Part shown: piece by piece, positions 11,401 through 22,980 of the stretch | Layout of the letters: the number at the start of each line of letters is the position of its first letter | Numbering within the stretch: the stretch's first letter is position 1 | NCBI GenBank assembly: GCA_003996215.1 | Contig: QJPP01001580.1 | Coordinates: 372,001 to 436,000 of the forward strand | Source of the DNA: Jaltomata sinuosa | Taxonomy: Eukaryota; Streptophyta; Magnoliopsida; Solanales; Solanaceae | DNA length: 64,000 nt | Direction of reading: 5' to 3' | Program-made: the position numbers and the translations under genes | The notes under the pieces: model-generated | What the model was told of the DNA's origin: nothing | The model's database searches: none | Seen by the model: only the letters and a program-made list of their open reading frames with translations

Positions 11401-13035
11401 AATAATATTAATAGATTAATTGGTAGCTTCTTCAAACATACAAAGAGAAAAAATTGATAGAATGACCATGTCCTATCGGTTTATCCGTTTGCCTAGTGGA
11501 CAAGAATTAAGCACTCGCATGCATGAAATATATTAGGCACCAACCATGCATTGCCAACTAACTCAAACTCTTATTTCTTTAAAATTTCCTTTTCAATAGC
11601 CTTATTCGTCTTGTTTCTCTTTCCATCACCTTCCCTCAATAACAACAATAAATATTCATCCAATAACACCCTTCTCTTTCTTCCTTTCGTATTCAAAAAT
11701 CAGAACGCCCGTGGTATAATCATCGTAAGTTTTAACAAGAATTTTGTTGAAAGTCGATCAAGCATTGCAATTTTTATTTGTTCTTCTTTAATTTTTCCAG
11801 TGTGAGAAGCATTTAACAAAGTTCTTTGAAATGTTAATGAACAATTTAGTTAGAGCTGCAAATAAAATTTTAAGTTTATAAAGTTACTCAGTTCTTGATA
11901 AATTATTTATACATATTAAGTGAATCTTCTTACACAAATACAATGGCTACATCGAAATTATTGGATTCTATCGAACCCTTAATATCAAGGTTATCTCCTC
12001 CCTAGCATCCAATTACATATTCTTCTTCTTCTTTCTAAACGAGTAGCATTGACATCTATTACAATTTGAACTAGCATGTGAGAGTTGATAGTTGCAGCAT
12101 GCGACTTTATATAAAATAATTTTTAATACTGATAATATGTGCTCTCTTTTTTTTCTTTTCGAATTGGGCCATGGTAGGGGAAAGAGAAATGAAGAAGAAG
12201 ATTATGGTATGGGAAATTGAACTATCATCAATAAAGTAAAAGTTCAGATAGTCTGAGCTACTAAAATTTCCTAAAGATATATACTTGTTTTAGATGCATG
12301 AGTAACCTTTGAATAAAGATAAAGAGGTTTCAACTCATTGTGATTCGATTTTTTTGACTAAAATCTCTATCCAAAATAGATTAATTTCTTTGTTCCACAT
12401 GGTTGGTCATTGGTGCTGAGATCATCCCGATTACATCAATAATCACTATGTGTGGTGTATGCCTTTTTATTTTTAAAACGTCAGGTATAAATTCTTTCAC
12501 TGGGGCCTTAAAGAAGAAAAGTGTAAGGTTTGATTTCAGAACTCTGAGTGTTGTTCAATATGTCTTGCATCCAAATATTTATCGTTTCAACAAATTGAAT
12601 TTATTTTTAAAATATTATGTTTTTAAAATAAAGTGATTTATTATCTTTTTTCGATTTATCCTTAATTTTTTAATTATAAGTAGTCTTAATAAAATGAGAT
12701 ATTTCAGAAGAGATTAAAAAATAATTAAATGAAAATTCTTATGATTAAGCTAATACATATTAATTTTCTCAAGATGTATTAAAAGCAAAAGAGTGTAGTT
12801 TCTTTTTTACTGGGAAGATTTTGATGTGCATAATAGATAATATATTTCCATGTTTTATTAATTCTTTTTGAATAACTCCAGTTTTGTTTTCTTTTCCCCT
12901 GGTAGATTTGAAAGAGATTGAGTTTGAGTTGGTAGGAGGGTGTTCGTGGAAAACGTTGGAACAACAGAACCAATAAATTAATTTCGTACATCCATAACAT
13001 TATTAATCATACGTATATAGGTATAATTTGTATTG
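11401..13035. other. AT-rich intergenic stretch upstream of the CAR gene
   Basis: No repeat boundary, RNA gene or protein domain could be supported. An 84-codon open frame at 11551-11805 starts with a hydrophobic run and then a poly-Asn/Ser stretch, but it has no recognisable family. The distal promoter of the gene at 13082 should lie in the right part of this stretch. Confidence 0.5.
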
Positions 13036-13043
13036 TATATAAA
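13036..13043 (+). promoter_or_regulatory. TATA box candidate of the CAR gene
   Basis: TATATAAA lies 39-46 bp before the ATG at 13082. With usual plant spacing transcription would begin about 10-15 nt before the ATG, an unusually short 5' UTR. A second TATA-like word ('gtatatagg', about 13013) lies upstream and could give a longer leader. Confidence 0.5.
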
Positions 13044-13081
13044 GGAGGGGAGGTTAAGGGTAAAAAAAAGGAAAATAAAAA

Positions 13082-13261
13082 ATGGAGTCATCACCAAAGA
13101 CACCAGACATCAAAGGAGCAGCAGCAGGAAGTGCAACAAAATCATTGATGGACAATCTTTTAGGCCTTTTGAGGATCAAAATAAAGAAAGGAGTGAACCT
13201 TGCTGTCCGTGATGTTCGCACCAGTGATCCTTACTGTGTCGTCAAGATGGGTAAAAAACAG
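13082..13261 (+). CDS. CAR gene exon 1 (codons 1-60)
   Basis: The ATG opens a 60-codon coding stretch that ends AAACAG before the donor GTCTCT. It encodes the polar N-terminus, the first C2 strand LLRIKIKKGVNL and calcium loop 1 (RDVRTSDPYCVVKMG). Reading runs on in frame into the intron for 54 more codons, but that extension is hydrophobic, AT-rich and unlike the family, so the splice site is preferred. Confidence 0.92.
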
Positions 13262-16200
13262 GTCTCTCTCTTTCTTCCCTCCTCCACATATATTCTAATT
13301 CAACTTTTTTATTATTTAATTTCTAGAATGCACCTTCTAGATAATTCAAACATACACCATCACATAATTTTTTTTAAAGTATTGGAAATGGTACAAATAT
13401 ACATTTCTTCTATTTTTGGGCTCTAAAATGCCTTTCTCTTCCACCTTTGAACTCTAAAATATCATTGGCCCTATTTTACCCATTCCTTTAATAGACCATT
13501 TAGAAAAAATGATTAGGATTTTTATTTAATATGTAACAACATTTTATTGGTTAAAATTTTAATTAATCAAAACTTAATAACCCACAAACTCAATTCGAAT
13601 CCCGGATTTAGCTTCTCTTCATTTTTCATCTCTCTATTTTTTTCAAGTTCTTATTTAGATTAGAGACATATGTCATAAATTTAAATTAATTACTGAGATT
13701 TAGTAAATTAAAAATAAACCTTAAATATAATTAAAATAATTAATTACTTTCATATATTTACTTTCAATTTTTTTGTAATCACACAATTTTAGTTGTATAA
13801 GATATCTTTCATAAATATAAAAAAAATATTCTTATTTGCCTTGATTAAATTTTGTCCTGCATCATTTTTACATTTATTTTTTTGCTACTATTTTTTTTAC
13901 TCAAATTATTTTAAGCCTAATTTTGGATGCTGGAAAGGAATTTCAATGTTGAAAGAGAAGTCCTCCCGCTTTAAAAAAATTATTACTAGAATTTATTTTA
14001 ACTTTTTCCTATATTGTAAATGATATAGCAATCAGATATTTAAATATTTGACAAAATAAATAATATAATTAAAAATAAATTTAGTAGCTAGAATTGTGGG
14101 TTTGCCTTATATTTTGGAGCAAATATATTTTTATCTATCATTATAATCATGGTTAAGGCTTATCATTAATTCACTAAATCTCAATCAGTAAATTAATTTT
14201 ATAACATGTGTCTCTCATCTGAATAAGAACTTAGAAAATGGAGAGATGAGAAATGGAGAGGGGCCAAATCCGGGATTCAAGTTGGGTTTGTGGGTTATTA
14301 GGTTTTGATTAATTAAAATTTTAACCAATAAAATACTGCCACATATTAAATAAATATTCTAATCATTTTTCTAAAGAGACTTATAAGGGAACAGAAAAAA
14401 TAAGGCTCAAATGTGGATGAGAAGGGTATTTTAGAGCACAAAGGTAGATAAAAAGAGCATTTTAGAGCCCAAAGGTGGAAGAAGAATATATTTATACCAT
14501 TTTAAATACTTGAAGGGTAATTTAGGCCCTTCTCCATAAAAACTTATTTGATCTATAGATATAGTATAATTTTATAAAAGTGTTGAACTGATCAACCCTT
14601 CATTAGCTGTAGATCGGCCATTTCTATAGCCTTGCTATGACACATATTTTCTTAATGATACTAAAGTATATGCTACGTACGTACGTACTCAAAATTTTCT
14701 TAAATATATCCCTTTCCACGAATTGATGATTCATTTGACCAATTTGAGGATGCTAAGTATTTCTCAAAGGTCAAATTGAGTTCAGGGTATGATCAGTTGT
14801 CCAAATAATTTTCTTGGTTTTTCATCTCTTAAATTGCATAGCTAGGAAGAATAGTGTTTTTGATGAGTTGATTTTGTTCTGATGTAGATAAACTATCTCC
14901 TTAATACGTAATTCGGGTTCAGTTAATGTCACGACCCAACTATTGAGTTGTGCGGGCACCTATTCTAATCCACCATAAATAGGAGAACCCTTACCATCCG
15001 ATCAAATAGGTAATGCAGAAAAATAAAGTAGAACAAAAAATAACCCTTTTTATCACATGAAAATATTTACAACATAATGCGAAAAAACCTCTGTTAAAAT
15101 ACATAAACTCTCCCTAGGTTCTAGTCTAAGCCGGTACAAGAGCTACTACAAGAGTATCACAAGAAAATGTAAAAGGACACAACTCCACCATAGAACAAGA
15201 AGTAGGAGCTTTTGGAGATCACCATCGTCATGTACCTATGAAACATCACCAACCCTGCAATCAGACTATACCTAAAATGGTATAGCAAGAGTAGAATCAG
15301 TACAAACATACGTACTGGTAGGCATCATCGGTCGACCTGAATCCATTCATACCATCATATAAGAAATCAAGGAAAATAAATATTTAATATAACGCTTTAA
15401 TCCGTTTGCATCCACCTTTATCAAATCCCCTTCGGAACCCAAGCCTTTCTAACCCTTCTATTGCCAACTCCACCACTATGAAACGCTATGCTCTGACTCC
15501 TACAACTTTCCAAGTCATACTTAACCCTTAGACTTCCCAAGTCACCCTAACCCTTAGACTTCCCAAGTCACACTTATCACCTAGACTTCCCAAGTCACAC
15601 TTAACCCTTAGACTTCCCAAGTTACAGTAACCGTAGACTTTTCAAGTCACACTTATCACCTAGACTTTCCAAGTCACACTTACCCTTAGACTTCTCAAGT
15701 CACATTTATCACCAGGACTTCCTAAGTCACACTTACCGTTGCCAATATCTATGCCCATACGTTGACTACCAATTCATTACTCAAGTCAACCGCTATGACT
15801 CAACAACCAGGAATAAACCCCACTACTTGGTGACGTAGACCACACCGGTCATACTGACACCTACTAGTACAAAACTGCCCCCAATAACCCCAGGGCCATA
15901 CTCATCAAGTAACAACAGCTAACATTATAACCAGACCACAAGTCTCCTCCTTAGCTTATCAATCGCACATAACAAGTCTCACCGACCTTGACAATTCATA
16001 GTGACAATAATATTTATCTTTTTTACATAATCCGGACCAAATAAGGATCCCTAGGACATCATCTACGCCAATAACCTGCGACCCTGATTCACTGAAGAAC
16101 GACTTTATCACTTAAGCACATTCAAGGACCAACTATGCACCAAATAATAATAAATCTTGGCCCTCTCAGGAACCCAATATATAAAGAACAAATAGTACAC

Positions 16201-19085
16201 CCGCACTAAGTAAAGCAGTACAACATATAATAACAACAAGTAGTATAATTCCAGACTCTCAGTCTACCTTTTGACTTATCAACCACAGGGAACATGTTCA
16301 ACAATCATTCAACAATAGTAATAAACATGACCTTTACCCTTTTTCCATTACCCGTACCAATCAAGGATTCCTATACCAACACCTAGTGTTAACCTGCAGT
16401 GCCCGGTCCACCCCAGGATCAACTCCACAATTAATTGTAACAACCCGGCCTCTCAAGGACCAACGTATACAAGCACAAATTCAGCAATCAACCCAGTCCA
16501 CTCATGGAACCTTCGACAAACACAGTCAACAAGGTATAATCAAACCCATACCAGGCGTGGTACCTGAGCCAACCAATAAAGAACCTCTACCAGGAGTGGT
16601 ACCCGATCCAACCGTTAGTATCCCGTACCAGGCGTGGTACCCGAGCTAACTATTATTATTCTCATACCAGGCATGGTACCAAAGCTAACCATTAATAATT
16701 CCCGTATCAGGTGTGGTACCCGAGAAAACCGAATGTCATACCAAGTCCAATCAATCACAACCAATGAAAAAACATACTTGTAAAACCAACAAGCAAACAA
16801 AATAAGTTAATTTCACAAGACTGATTACCGGACAACTAGACATTCACAATTCATTCCTTAAACATGCAACTCATACACTACTATGAAATAGTACGTGAAC
16901 ACATAATGCATATTAGAAATCAATAACCATCACCTACCCCTATCCTGGGTACATAAACTCAACCTTGGATCCCGTCCGAAGACCAAGCCTCATCCAACCC
17001 CTTTTAACACATGACTAGTAGATACAGTTATCCCCAGACCTTTTCTAAGACAAATACAATATGGGGAAGACATCCCCTAACATTGGTAATTTGACCATTT
17101 ACGATATTTCAGTTTATTTATAACAATATTTCAGAGAATCCCCTCTTTAACATGTGGTTTAATTACCCAAGTTTCTCGGTTCTCGGAACCTTCCCGACAC
17201 CCTAGTCCTCAGATTTTATCATCACACAACACCCGGTTAATCATAACAACCCAAAATGTCACAACACATTATCACTACTCAAACAATTCTATATTAACCA
17301 ATTCAACCACAATAATTCTTCTCCAGACTCTATGCCAGAAGGCCTAAACATGAATTCTCATTTTCAATCTATACAACGATACGAAAAAGAAGCAAGTCAA
17401 TCTACTCAATAAAGAAAACCTAGCCTACCTGGATGCCAAGCAAGTGCACAATGTATTTCTGGCTCCGTGAAGGTGCTCCTTACCGGATGACAGGCCTGAA
17501 CTCCATGGTTTCGCATCCTTTTAGCCGGAATCTTCCCTCCCCATGGCTATCAAGCATTGGAGCAGCCTAGGAGGATTCTTGGAGTAACCCTCGTCTGTTT
17601 TGGGGCTGAATGGGAGAGAATGAAATTATAGAACCCATTTTTTATTTTTTCTGATCCCGTCGCTCTACTATAGCGGTCCATGCTCCGCTATAGCGGTACC
17701 ATCATATCAGAACCTACCATTATAGAGGTGCTGACCAGAACTGACTTTCGCTATAGCGATAATTTCTTCGCTATAGCGGAGGTCGCTACAGCAGTGTGTC
17801 AACCGCTATGGCGGTTGACATGGGACAGAAAGTCATAAGGTCCCCCAAAAGTGTCTATTTTACAACACTTTGAAATAATGACATTTCGTACCAACCCTTT
17901 CATGTCAACTTCGATATCGGGAGTTCTACTTACCCGAATTCAATTTTGAAAAATCTCTCGGACTTATTTATGTCTTAGCTAAATGGAAAACTAGCTCAAA
18001 ATAGGACACGTTATCCAATCTTTACCTGAATTGTCCTAGACCATACTTCACTCCAAAACCGGCTGAAGCTACCCATAATGACAAACCCGGTCATTACAGT
18101 TAATATTCTAAAGCTTTGAGAATCAAGGATTTAGTTAAAATAGCTATTATTGAACTCGAGAAAAATCATCGAGGCTCTTTTTTAAAAAAATTGTGCATTA
18201 AATTATTGGCTAATTTTTAAAATTTTTGTGCAATAAATTTAAGCCTATATTTATTGTTGTAGCTCAAAGTATTAATTTAAATGCAGAAACTGAAGACGCG
18301 AGTTATAAAGAAAGATATTAATCCTGAGTGGAATGAAGATTTGACCCTCTCTGTTTCTGATCCAAGTCTTCCTGTTAAGCTGGTAATATTTTCTTGCTTC
18401 ATTTAAGATAATACCTTAAAGTAATTCTTAATGCATGCAATTTAAACATCAAGAACCCCTAAATTGCCCTGAAAGATAAGATCATACACAAACAAGGATT
18501 TAAATAAAATACAACACAATTCAAAAGCAACACCATGACAGAACAAGTTTTTTTTTAAATGTTACATTCTATTTCAATTGAGATGGAATGATTATTTGAT
18601 TCGAAGAGAATAGACATGTTAGAAGTTCCAGGTAGATTATTTCTCGATGCAATTTTTTATTGAGTTAGGTAAAATTTCATTTACCAATTGATGAATGCCT
18701 GTCATGGTAGAATATTGATAAGGGACTTTCTTAGATTTTGCACATTCGATACTTCTATTAACGTGCATTTGCTTATTATTATCTCTGGTGACAGAATGTT
18801 TATGATCATGACACGTTCAGCATGGATGACAAAATGGGAGATGCGGAGTTTGATATCAAACCATTTGTAGAAGCTTTGAAGATGAATTTAGATGGCCTCC
18901 CATCTGGCACTGTTATTACGAGAATACTACCTTGCAGGACAAACTGCCTCGCCGAAGAGAGCCGAGTTGTATGGCAAGATAGTAAAATTGTGCAAGATAT
19001 GATCCTAAGGTTGAGAAATGTGGAATGTGGAGAAGTTGAACTCCAACTTCAGTGGATTGAACTTCCTGGCAGTAAGATTGTGTAG
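13082..19085 (+). CDS. CAR-family C2-domain protein, three exons (188 aa)
   Basis: Spliced from 13082-13261, 18287-18382 and 18795-19085, both introns in phase 0 with GT...AG borders. The product is a single C2 domain with a short polar N-terminus (about residues 1-26), a length normal for the family. Calcium-loop aspartates are visible: D44 and D49 (RDVRTSDPY) in loop 1, and D96, D98 and D103/D104 (YDHDTFSMDDKMG) in loop 3. Between them and the C-terminal VECGEVELQLQWI lies the extra segment EFDIKPFVEALKMNL...NCLAEES...KIVQDM, which marks plant CAR/GAP1-type proteins. Family members bind phospholipids with calcium and bring PYR/PYL/RCAR abscisic-acid receptors to the plasma membrane; OsGAP1 also contacts a YchF-type GTPase. 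All key residues are present and there is no frame break, so the gene looks functional. The first intron is about 5 kb because of transposon insertions. The exact family member is not assigned. Confidence 0.93.
13375..14534. mobile_element. Foldback / MULE-like element with long inverted repeats
   Basis: The left arm (about 13375-13740) and right arm (about 14130-14534) are imperfect reverse complements over roughly 350 bp. Landmarks are 'aatggtacaaatata' against 'tatttataccatt', 'ggttaaaattttaattaat' against its complement, and 'aatcccggattt' against 'aaatccgggatt'. Subterminal units of 'ttttagagc-caaaggt' are repeated. The AT-rich middle has no transposase. The right arm continues about 25 bp further outward (...TTAGGCCCTTCTCC) than the left, so the left tip seems lost and no target duplication is visible. 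It lies wholly in intron 1 of the CAR gene. Confidence 0.7.
15500..15745. repeat. Tandem repeat, about 27-bp unit, in the solo LTR
   Basis: About nine imperfect units of 'cttagacttcccaagtcac' plus a variable 6-10 nt ('acttatcacc', 'acttaaccc') run head to tail. The other F-related LTRs lack this array, so it expanded in this copy or its sub-lineage. Confidence 0.85.
16540..16740. repeat. Tandem repeat around GTACCAGGCGTGGTAC
   Basis: Five units of roughly 40-50 bp each contain a near-palindrome of type TACCAGGCGTGGTACC followed by 'gagccaacc'. The same units, fewer and more diverged, are seen in the F copies (35107-35210, 37203-37305, 39418-39515), so the array is ancestral to the family. 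Confidence 0.8.
17650..17820. repeat. CTATAG palindrome cluster in the solo LTR U3
   Basis: Perfect CCGCTATAGCGG at 17685-17696, CGCTATAGCG at 17749-17758 and 17769-17778, and AACCGCTATGGCGGTT at 17801-17816 lie within 170 bp, with further decayed copies between them. Confidence 0.9.
18287..18382 (+). CDS. CAR gene exon 2 (codons 61-92)
   Basis: Acceptor TGCAG at 18282-18286, donor GTAATA from 18383. The 32 codons encode KLKTRVIKKDINPEWNEDLT and the following strand, the conserved C2 block between the two calcium loops. Too short to show up as an open frame on its own; found by splice borders and family match. Confidence 0.92.
18795..19085 (+). CDS. CAR gene exon 3 (codons 93-188 and stop)
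   Basis: Acceptor GACAG at 18790-18794; the reading continues in phase 0 to TAG at 19083-19085. It encodes calcium loop 3 (YDHDTFSMDDKMGD), the CAR-specific insert with NCLAEES and the final C2 strands (RLRNVECGEVELQLQWI). The 412-bp intron before it carries nothing notable. Confidence 0.93.
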   Translation, partial: NVYDHDTFSMDDKMGDAEFDIKPFVEALKMNLDGLPSGTVITRILPCRTNCLAEESRVVWQDSKIVQDMILRLRNVECGEVELQLQWIELPGSKIV

Positions 19086-19197
19086 ATTAATGCAGCACCA
19101 GGGATGTTTACTTTCCCAGGAAGCTGATTGTTGTTTATAGAAATTACAAACTGATTTCTGCTCCTACAACTCAAAGGTTTGTGAAATTTAAAAATGA

Positions 19198-19201
<4 letters not shown>

Positions 19202-19241
<40 letters not shown>
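19202..19241. repeat. (TA)n microsatellite in the CAR gene 3' region
   Basis: About 20 uninterrupted TA units lie 117 bp after the stop codon, probably within the 3' UTR. Confidence 0.95.
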
Positions 19242-19243
<2 letters not shown>

Positions 19244-19564
19244 TCAAGTTTGAGTAAGACCTTTTCATTCTGCATCTGTATGTGCACAAGGTTTATAGCT
19301 TAGTAGATATGGGGTTTGAACATTTTCTTTTTAGTCATGTAATTCTATAGAATTTATATACTCTGTAATAATGACGATACCCTTCTACACAAAATAGAAT
19401 ACATTTCATTTCTTGTGTGTGCACATGATTTATAGTCTGGAAGGTCATTTACTTTTGAAGATTTTGTAACCTAAATAATCCATTATTTAAACGAATTAAC
19501 CACATTAGTAATCTATTTGAAAATTTTCTGAAGTAGAACAAACATATTTCTCAATAACAATATA

Positions 19565-19930
19565 CCTATTCGAAAGGGTCATATTTTCTCCTGTACTCTC
19601 AGAAAAAAGTAATATTTACCCATCGTCAAAACTTTTTCAATATTATTGCCCGTGTCATCTAACTTCGGGAACATATTTATCCTTGGATTATTAAGTCTCC
19701 TGTCTCCACTCATATTATACTATATGGTGTCTACGTGAATATATTTTAATCCCAATTAAAAATTTCTCTCAAATTAAATCTTCTACCCGAGCCATTTTTT
19801 ACACCTAACCCAACAGATCAAATAATATAATCCCAACTCTTATAACCCTTTCTCCTCTACTTTGTCATCAGAGATACATCAATCCAGAGAGAGATCGGAT
19901 AAGGCGTCATTCATGTCTTGATCGAGAGAA
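19565..19930. repeat. Possible truncated MULE/MITE
   Basis: 'cgaaagggtcatattttctcc' and 'aatatttacccatcg' followed by 'aacatatttatccttgg' resemble the tandem-like ends of common Solanaceae non-autonomous elements that begin with 'aaagggtcaaatatgcccc'. No inverted partner end or target duplication was found. Confidence 0.3.
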
Positions 19931-20113
19931 AGGCTTCGACAAAAGGTAAGATTTTTACACGTAAATTATCTCATTACCCTTCTTGTATTGTATACTAGTA
20001 CCACATGGGCCCAATATAATTAATTTAATTTTTTAACTTACTTAAAGTCTTTCAGTAAAATATTGTAAACAATTTTGAATATCGTTGTAATACACCAATA
20101 TATAAAAAAGATG

Positions 20114-22980
20114 TGTCACGATTCAACTACTGGGATCGTGCAAACACCTATTCTAATCCACCTAGGTAGGAGAACCCTTACCACCCATTTAAAAAAGGTT
20201 TGTGGAAGTGAATAAGAAACCATAAAAATGCTTTTAGATATTACAACCAGTTTACAAAATCTTTAAATAAAACTGAAACCTTTTCCAAGGAATTAGTCTA
20301 AATAGGTACAAGAGCTAATAAGATAAGTACAAAAACCAAGACACCGCTTCTACCCTAGGAACAATAAAAGAATTTACCAGAGATCTTTACTGTGTCAAGC
20401 TCGAAACACCTACTGATCCTGCAATCAGACAATACCCCAAAAAGGGTATATCAAGAGTAGTATCAGTACACACAATACGTACTGGTAAGCATCATTGTTC
20501 GACCCAAATTAAATCACATAAACATCACATAAATATCCAGAAAGAAACATACAACTTGAGAATTAATCAGCCATAGGTCTTTTATTAAACAATTCCTTAA
20601 TACCTAAGGGTATTGCAATTCTTATCGTTGGAAAGAAGACCTTCCTTGTTATCATGTTCAACACTACTCACCAACTAGCCATCACATTATCAGGTTAGAC
20701 CCCATTATATGAATACTGGTGAATTGTACGTATTCAACCCCCAAGATTCCTTATCCTTGTAATCCCGCCAATTCAGTCACTTACATGATACTTAACCTTG
20801 TTTCACTACCACAGTCGTACATCGACACACTAGCATCCTTTATGTTCACCTAAGTCTATACGCCACAATTAACAAGATGGTAACACCCTGCCTTCTTGCC
20901 TCGAAATGTAAATTTTGCTAGGCCACTCAACATACCCCTTTCATGTATTCAAAAACAAACACTACCGATTAACCCTATCTCATGTTCATAATACTTAACC
21001 TTGTCGACCTCGGTACCAAGCTAACATAGACAACAACTCAAATTAATATGCCACTCTCAATAAGACTCTAAGTCAACAATCATGATGCAATGATATATAA
21101 ATCATGTTTCAAATCCACAAGTAATAGACAACACAGAGTTACGTCACAACTTGCAATTAACCCAGAACAGTCAAGGATCCCTAAGACAATAGTTATGACA
21201 ATTCAAATGCATTTTTGTTTACCTAAAGAAATCATCCTTAGCAATTAATCACATAACCAAGTAAGTAGTTATGTCTGGTTCAAGTCAAGGAACCAACATG
21301 TATATAAAGTAAACAGTTAAGCCCAGTTCAACTCAAGGAACCAATATGTGTATCAAGTAAACAGTTCAGTCCAGTTCAACTCAAGGAACCAACATGTATC
21401 TCAAGTAAATGGTTAATCCCGGTTCAACTCAAGAAACTAACATGTATATCAAGTAAACAGTTAAGCTCAGTTCAACTGAAGGAACCAACATGTATATCAA
21501 GTAAACAGTTAAGCCCGATTCAACTCAAAGAACCAACAAGTATATTAAGTAAATGGTTAAGCCCGATTTAACTCAAGGAACCACTATGTATATCAAGTAA
21601 ACAGTTAAGCTTGGTTCAACTCAAGGAACCAACAAGTATATTAAGTAAATAGTTAAGCCCGATTCAACTCAATGAACCAACATGCATATCAAGTAAACAC
21701 ATAATCCCCGATTCACTCAAGAAACTGTCACACTCAACAATTACTTGTACACACATGCTAAGGGTCTTATGGTCGCCAACTAGCCATGACCTACAGGGTA
21801 TGAGCTCTTGTCTATGTACCAAATCCCAATCATCAAGTGTCTCCCAACCTTATATCAACCAATCCCGTAGAGATGTCTAAATATCGGTACATTCTACAAT
21901 AATAACAGATATAAATACAATCACAACCACCATAATAATAGAAATAACACTTGTAAAAAACAATAAGCTTTCAATTAGACTCTTTGCATGTGATTAACAC
22001 TTAGGATATCAAACAATCATTCACTTTTCCTTGAACATGCATTGTACAAGCAATATTAAGGAATAGTTATCATGCACACAAACCATAAATTAGATTTCAA
22101 CTACAATAAACCATCACCTACAACTTGCATATGTACCCGGTGATATACCCCACCCCCAACTGTTCATCCTACTATTTGCACATTACAAGTTTCCCATTCC
22201 TATGGTTACCACCACAGATTCATCTGAATCCACCAACACTAACCACCCTTCAAAAACAAGATTTATATTGGTTTAGCCTAAATTTTGGGTACTACCCCTT
22301 ATTAATCATGCAAGGACAAACAAAAATAATGTAAACATATAATTTCATGAATGATTTCAATATCACAACATAACAACCATTTCCCAACCAATTAACCGGT
22401 TTTTCATCTATTTTATCCGTCCAAACACCATACCCCAAGGCCTAAGCATGCAATCTCCCATCAATTTATGTCATGCTCATGCTTCTAACTCAGGTCTAAG
22501 CTACTCAATTAAACCTAGCCTACCTGGATGCTAAGTAGCTGCTATGTTGGCATAAATGTAAGCTTTGACTTTGTGAAGGTGAATTCTGGCGTAAAATCAG
22601 CGAAAAAACCATGGATTTTACCGCATTAACGTGAAATCCCTCCTCTCCATTTCTCCAAGGCTATAAGGTAACCTTAGAAGGATTTTTAGAGAAAACCTGA
22701 TCTTTTTTACAATTGAAGAGGAGAAAAGAGAAATATAAAAATCATTTTGAGGTTTCTGGTCCCGTCATCCCGCTATAGTGGCATGCCGACCCTATGGTGA
22801 TGCCGCTATAGAGGGAGAATTTCTGCTATAGCGGGATAACGTCAGCCCAACTCTAAATTTCAAATTCTGAAATTTTTCATCGTGTCACTCCATCCTAGTT
22901 CGATATCATATTTTCAAAAGTTTCCATAACCCATACCCATAATGAGGTGTCTTTTAATAATGACGGAATAGGTCATTACA
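20114..22980 (-). mobile_element. Solo LTR, F-related family, downstream of the CAR gene
   Basis: It runs from TGTCACGATT to AGGTCATTACA (2867 bp), flanked by AGATG (20109-20113) and AGACG (22981-22985), a five-base duplication with one change. The first 80 bp match the intron solo LTR at 14927 ('gggatcgtgcaaacacctattctaatcc'-like text), and a short CTATAG palindrome cluster lies at 22770-22850. No coding or priming site lies inside. Confidence 0.8.
21250..21715. repeat. Tandem repeat, about 46-bp unit, in the second solo LTR
   Basis: About ten imperfect units with the words 'gtaaacagttaagccc', 'ttcaactcaaggaacc' and 'aacatgtatatcaa'. The related solo LTR at 14927 has no such array but has its own 27-bp array at another place. 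Confidence 0.9.

Larger units (their letters stand above)
14927..18098 (-). mobile_element. Solo LTR, F-related family, in CAR intron 1
   Basis: TGTCACGACC at the left and CGGTCATTACA at the right bound a 3172-bp block flanked by perfect GTTAA duplications (14922-14926 and 18099-18103). No primer site, polypurine tract or coding domain lies inside, so a solo LTR is the simplest reading. A full element with short LTRs is not supported, since its two ends do not repeat. It shares 'accaggcgtggtaccc' words, CCGCTATAGCGG palindromes and 'aatcccccaaaagtg'-type words with the F copies at 34284-40758. Orientation is inferred from the TGTCACG end being the LTR 3' end in minus-strand elements. It lies in intron 1 antisense to the gene. 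Confidence 0.85.

Noticed and set aside
11551..11805. 84-codon open frame with hydrophobic start, possible secreted peptide
   Set aside because: The rest is Asn/Ser-rich low complexity with no cysteines or family match, in AT-rich DNA. Not supported as a gene.
13262..13426. Unspliced 114-codon form of the CAR exon 1 frame
   Set aside because: The 54 codons after the GT donor are hydrophobic AT-rich sequence unlike the family, while exon 2 continues the C2 domain perfectly.
15500..15745. CRISPR-like array
   Set aside because: The units are contiguous and degenerate, with no unique spacers, and the DNA is plant nuclear. It is a simple tandem array in an LTR.
14927..18098. Complete small LTR element rather than solo LTR
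   Set aside because: No repeat of the left end near the right end, no primer site and no polypurine tract were found.
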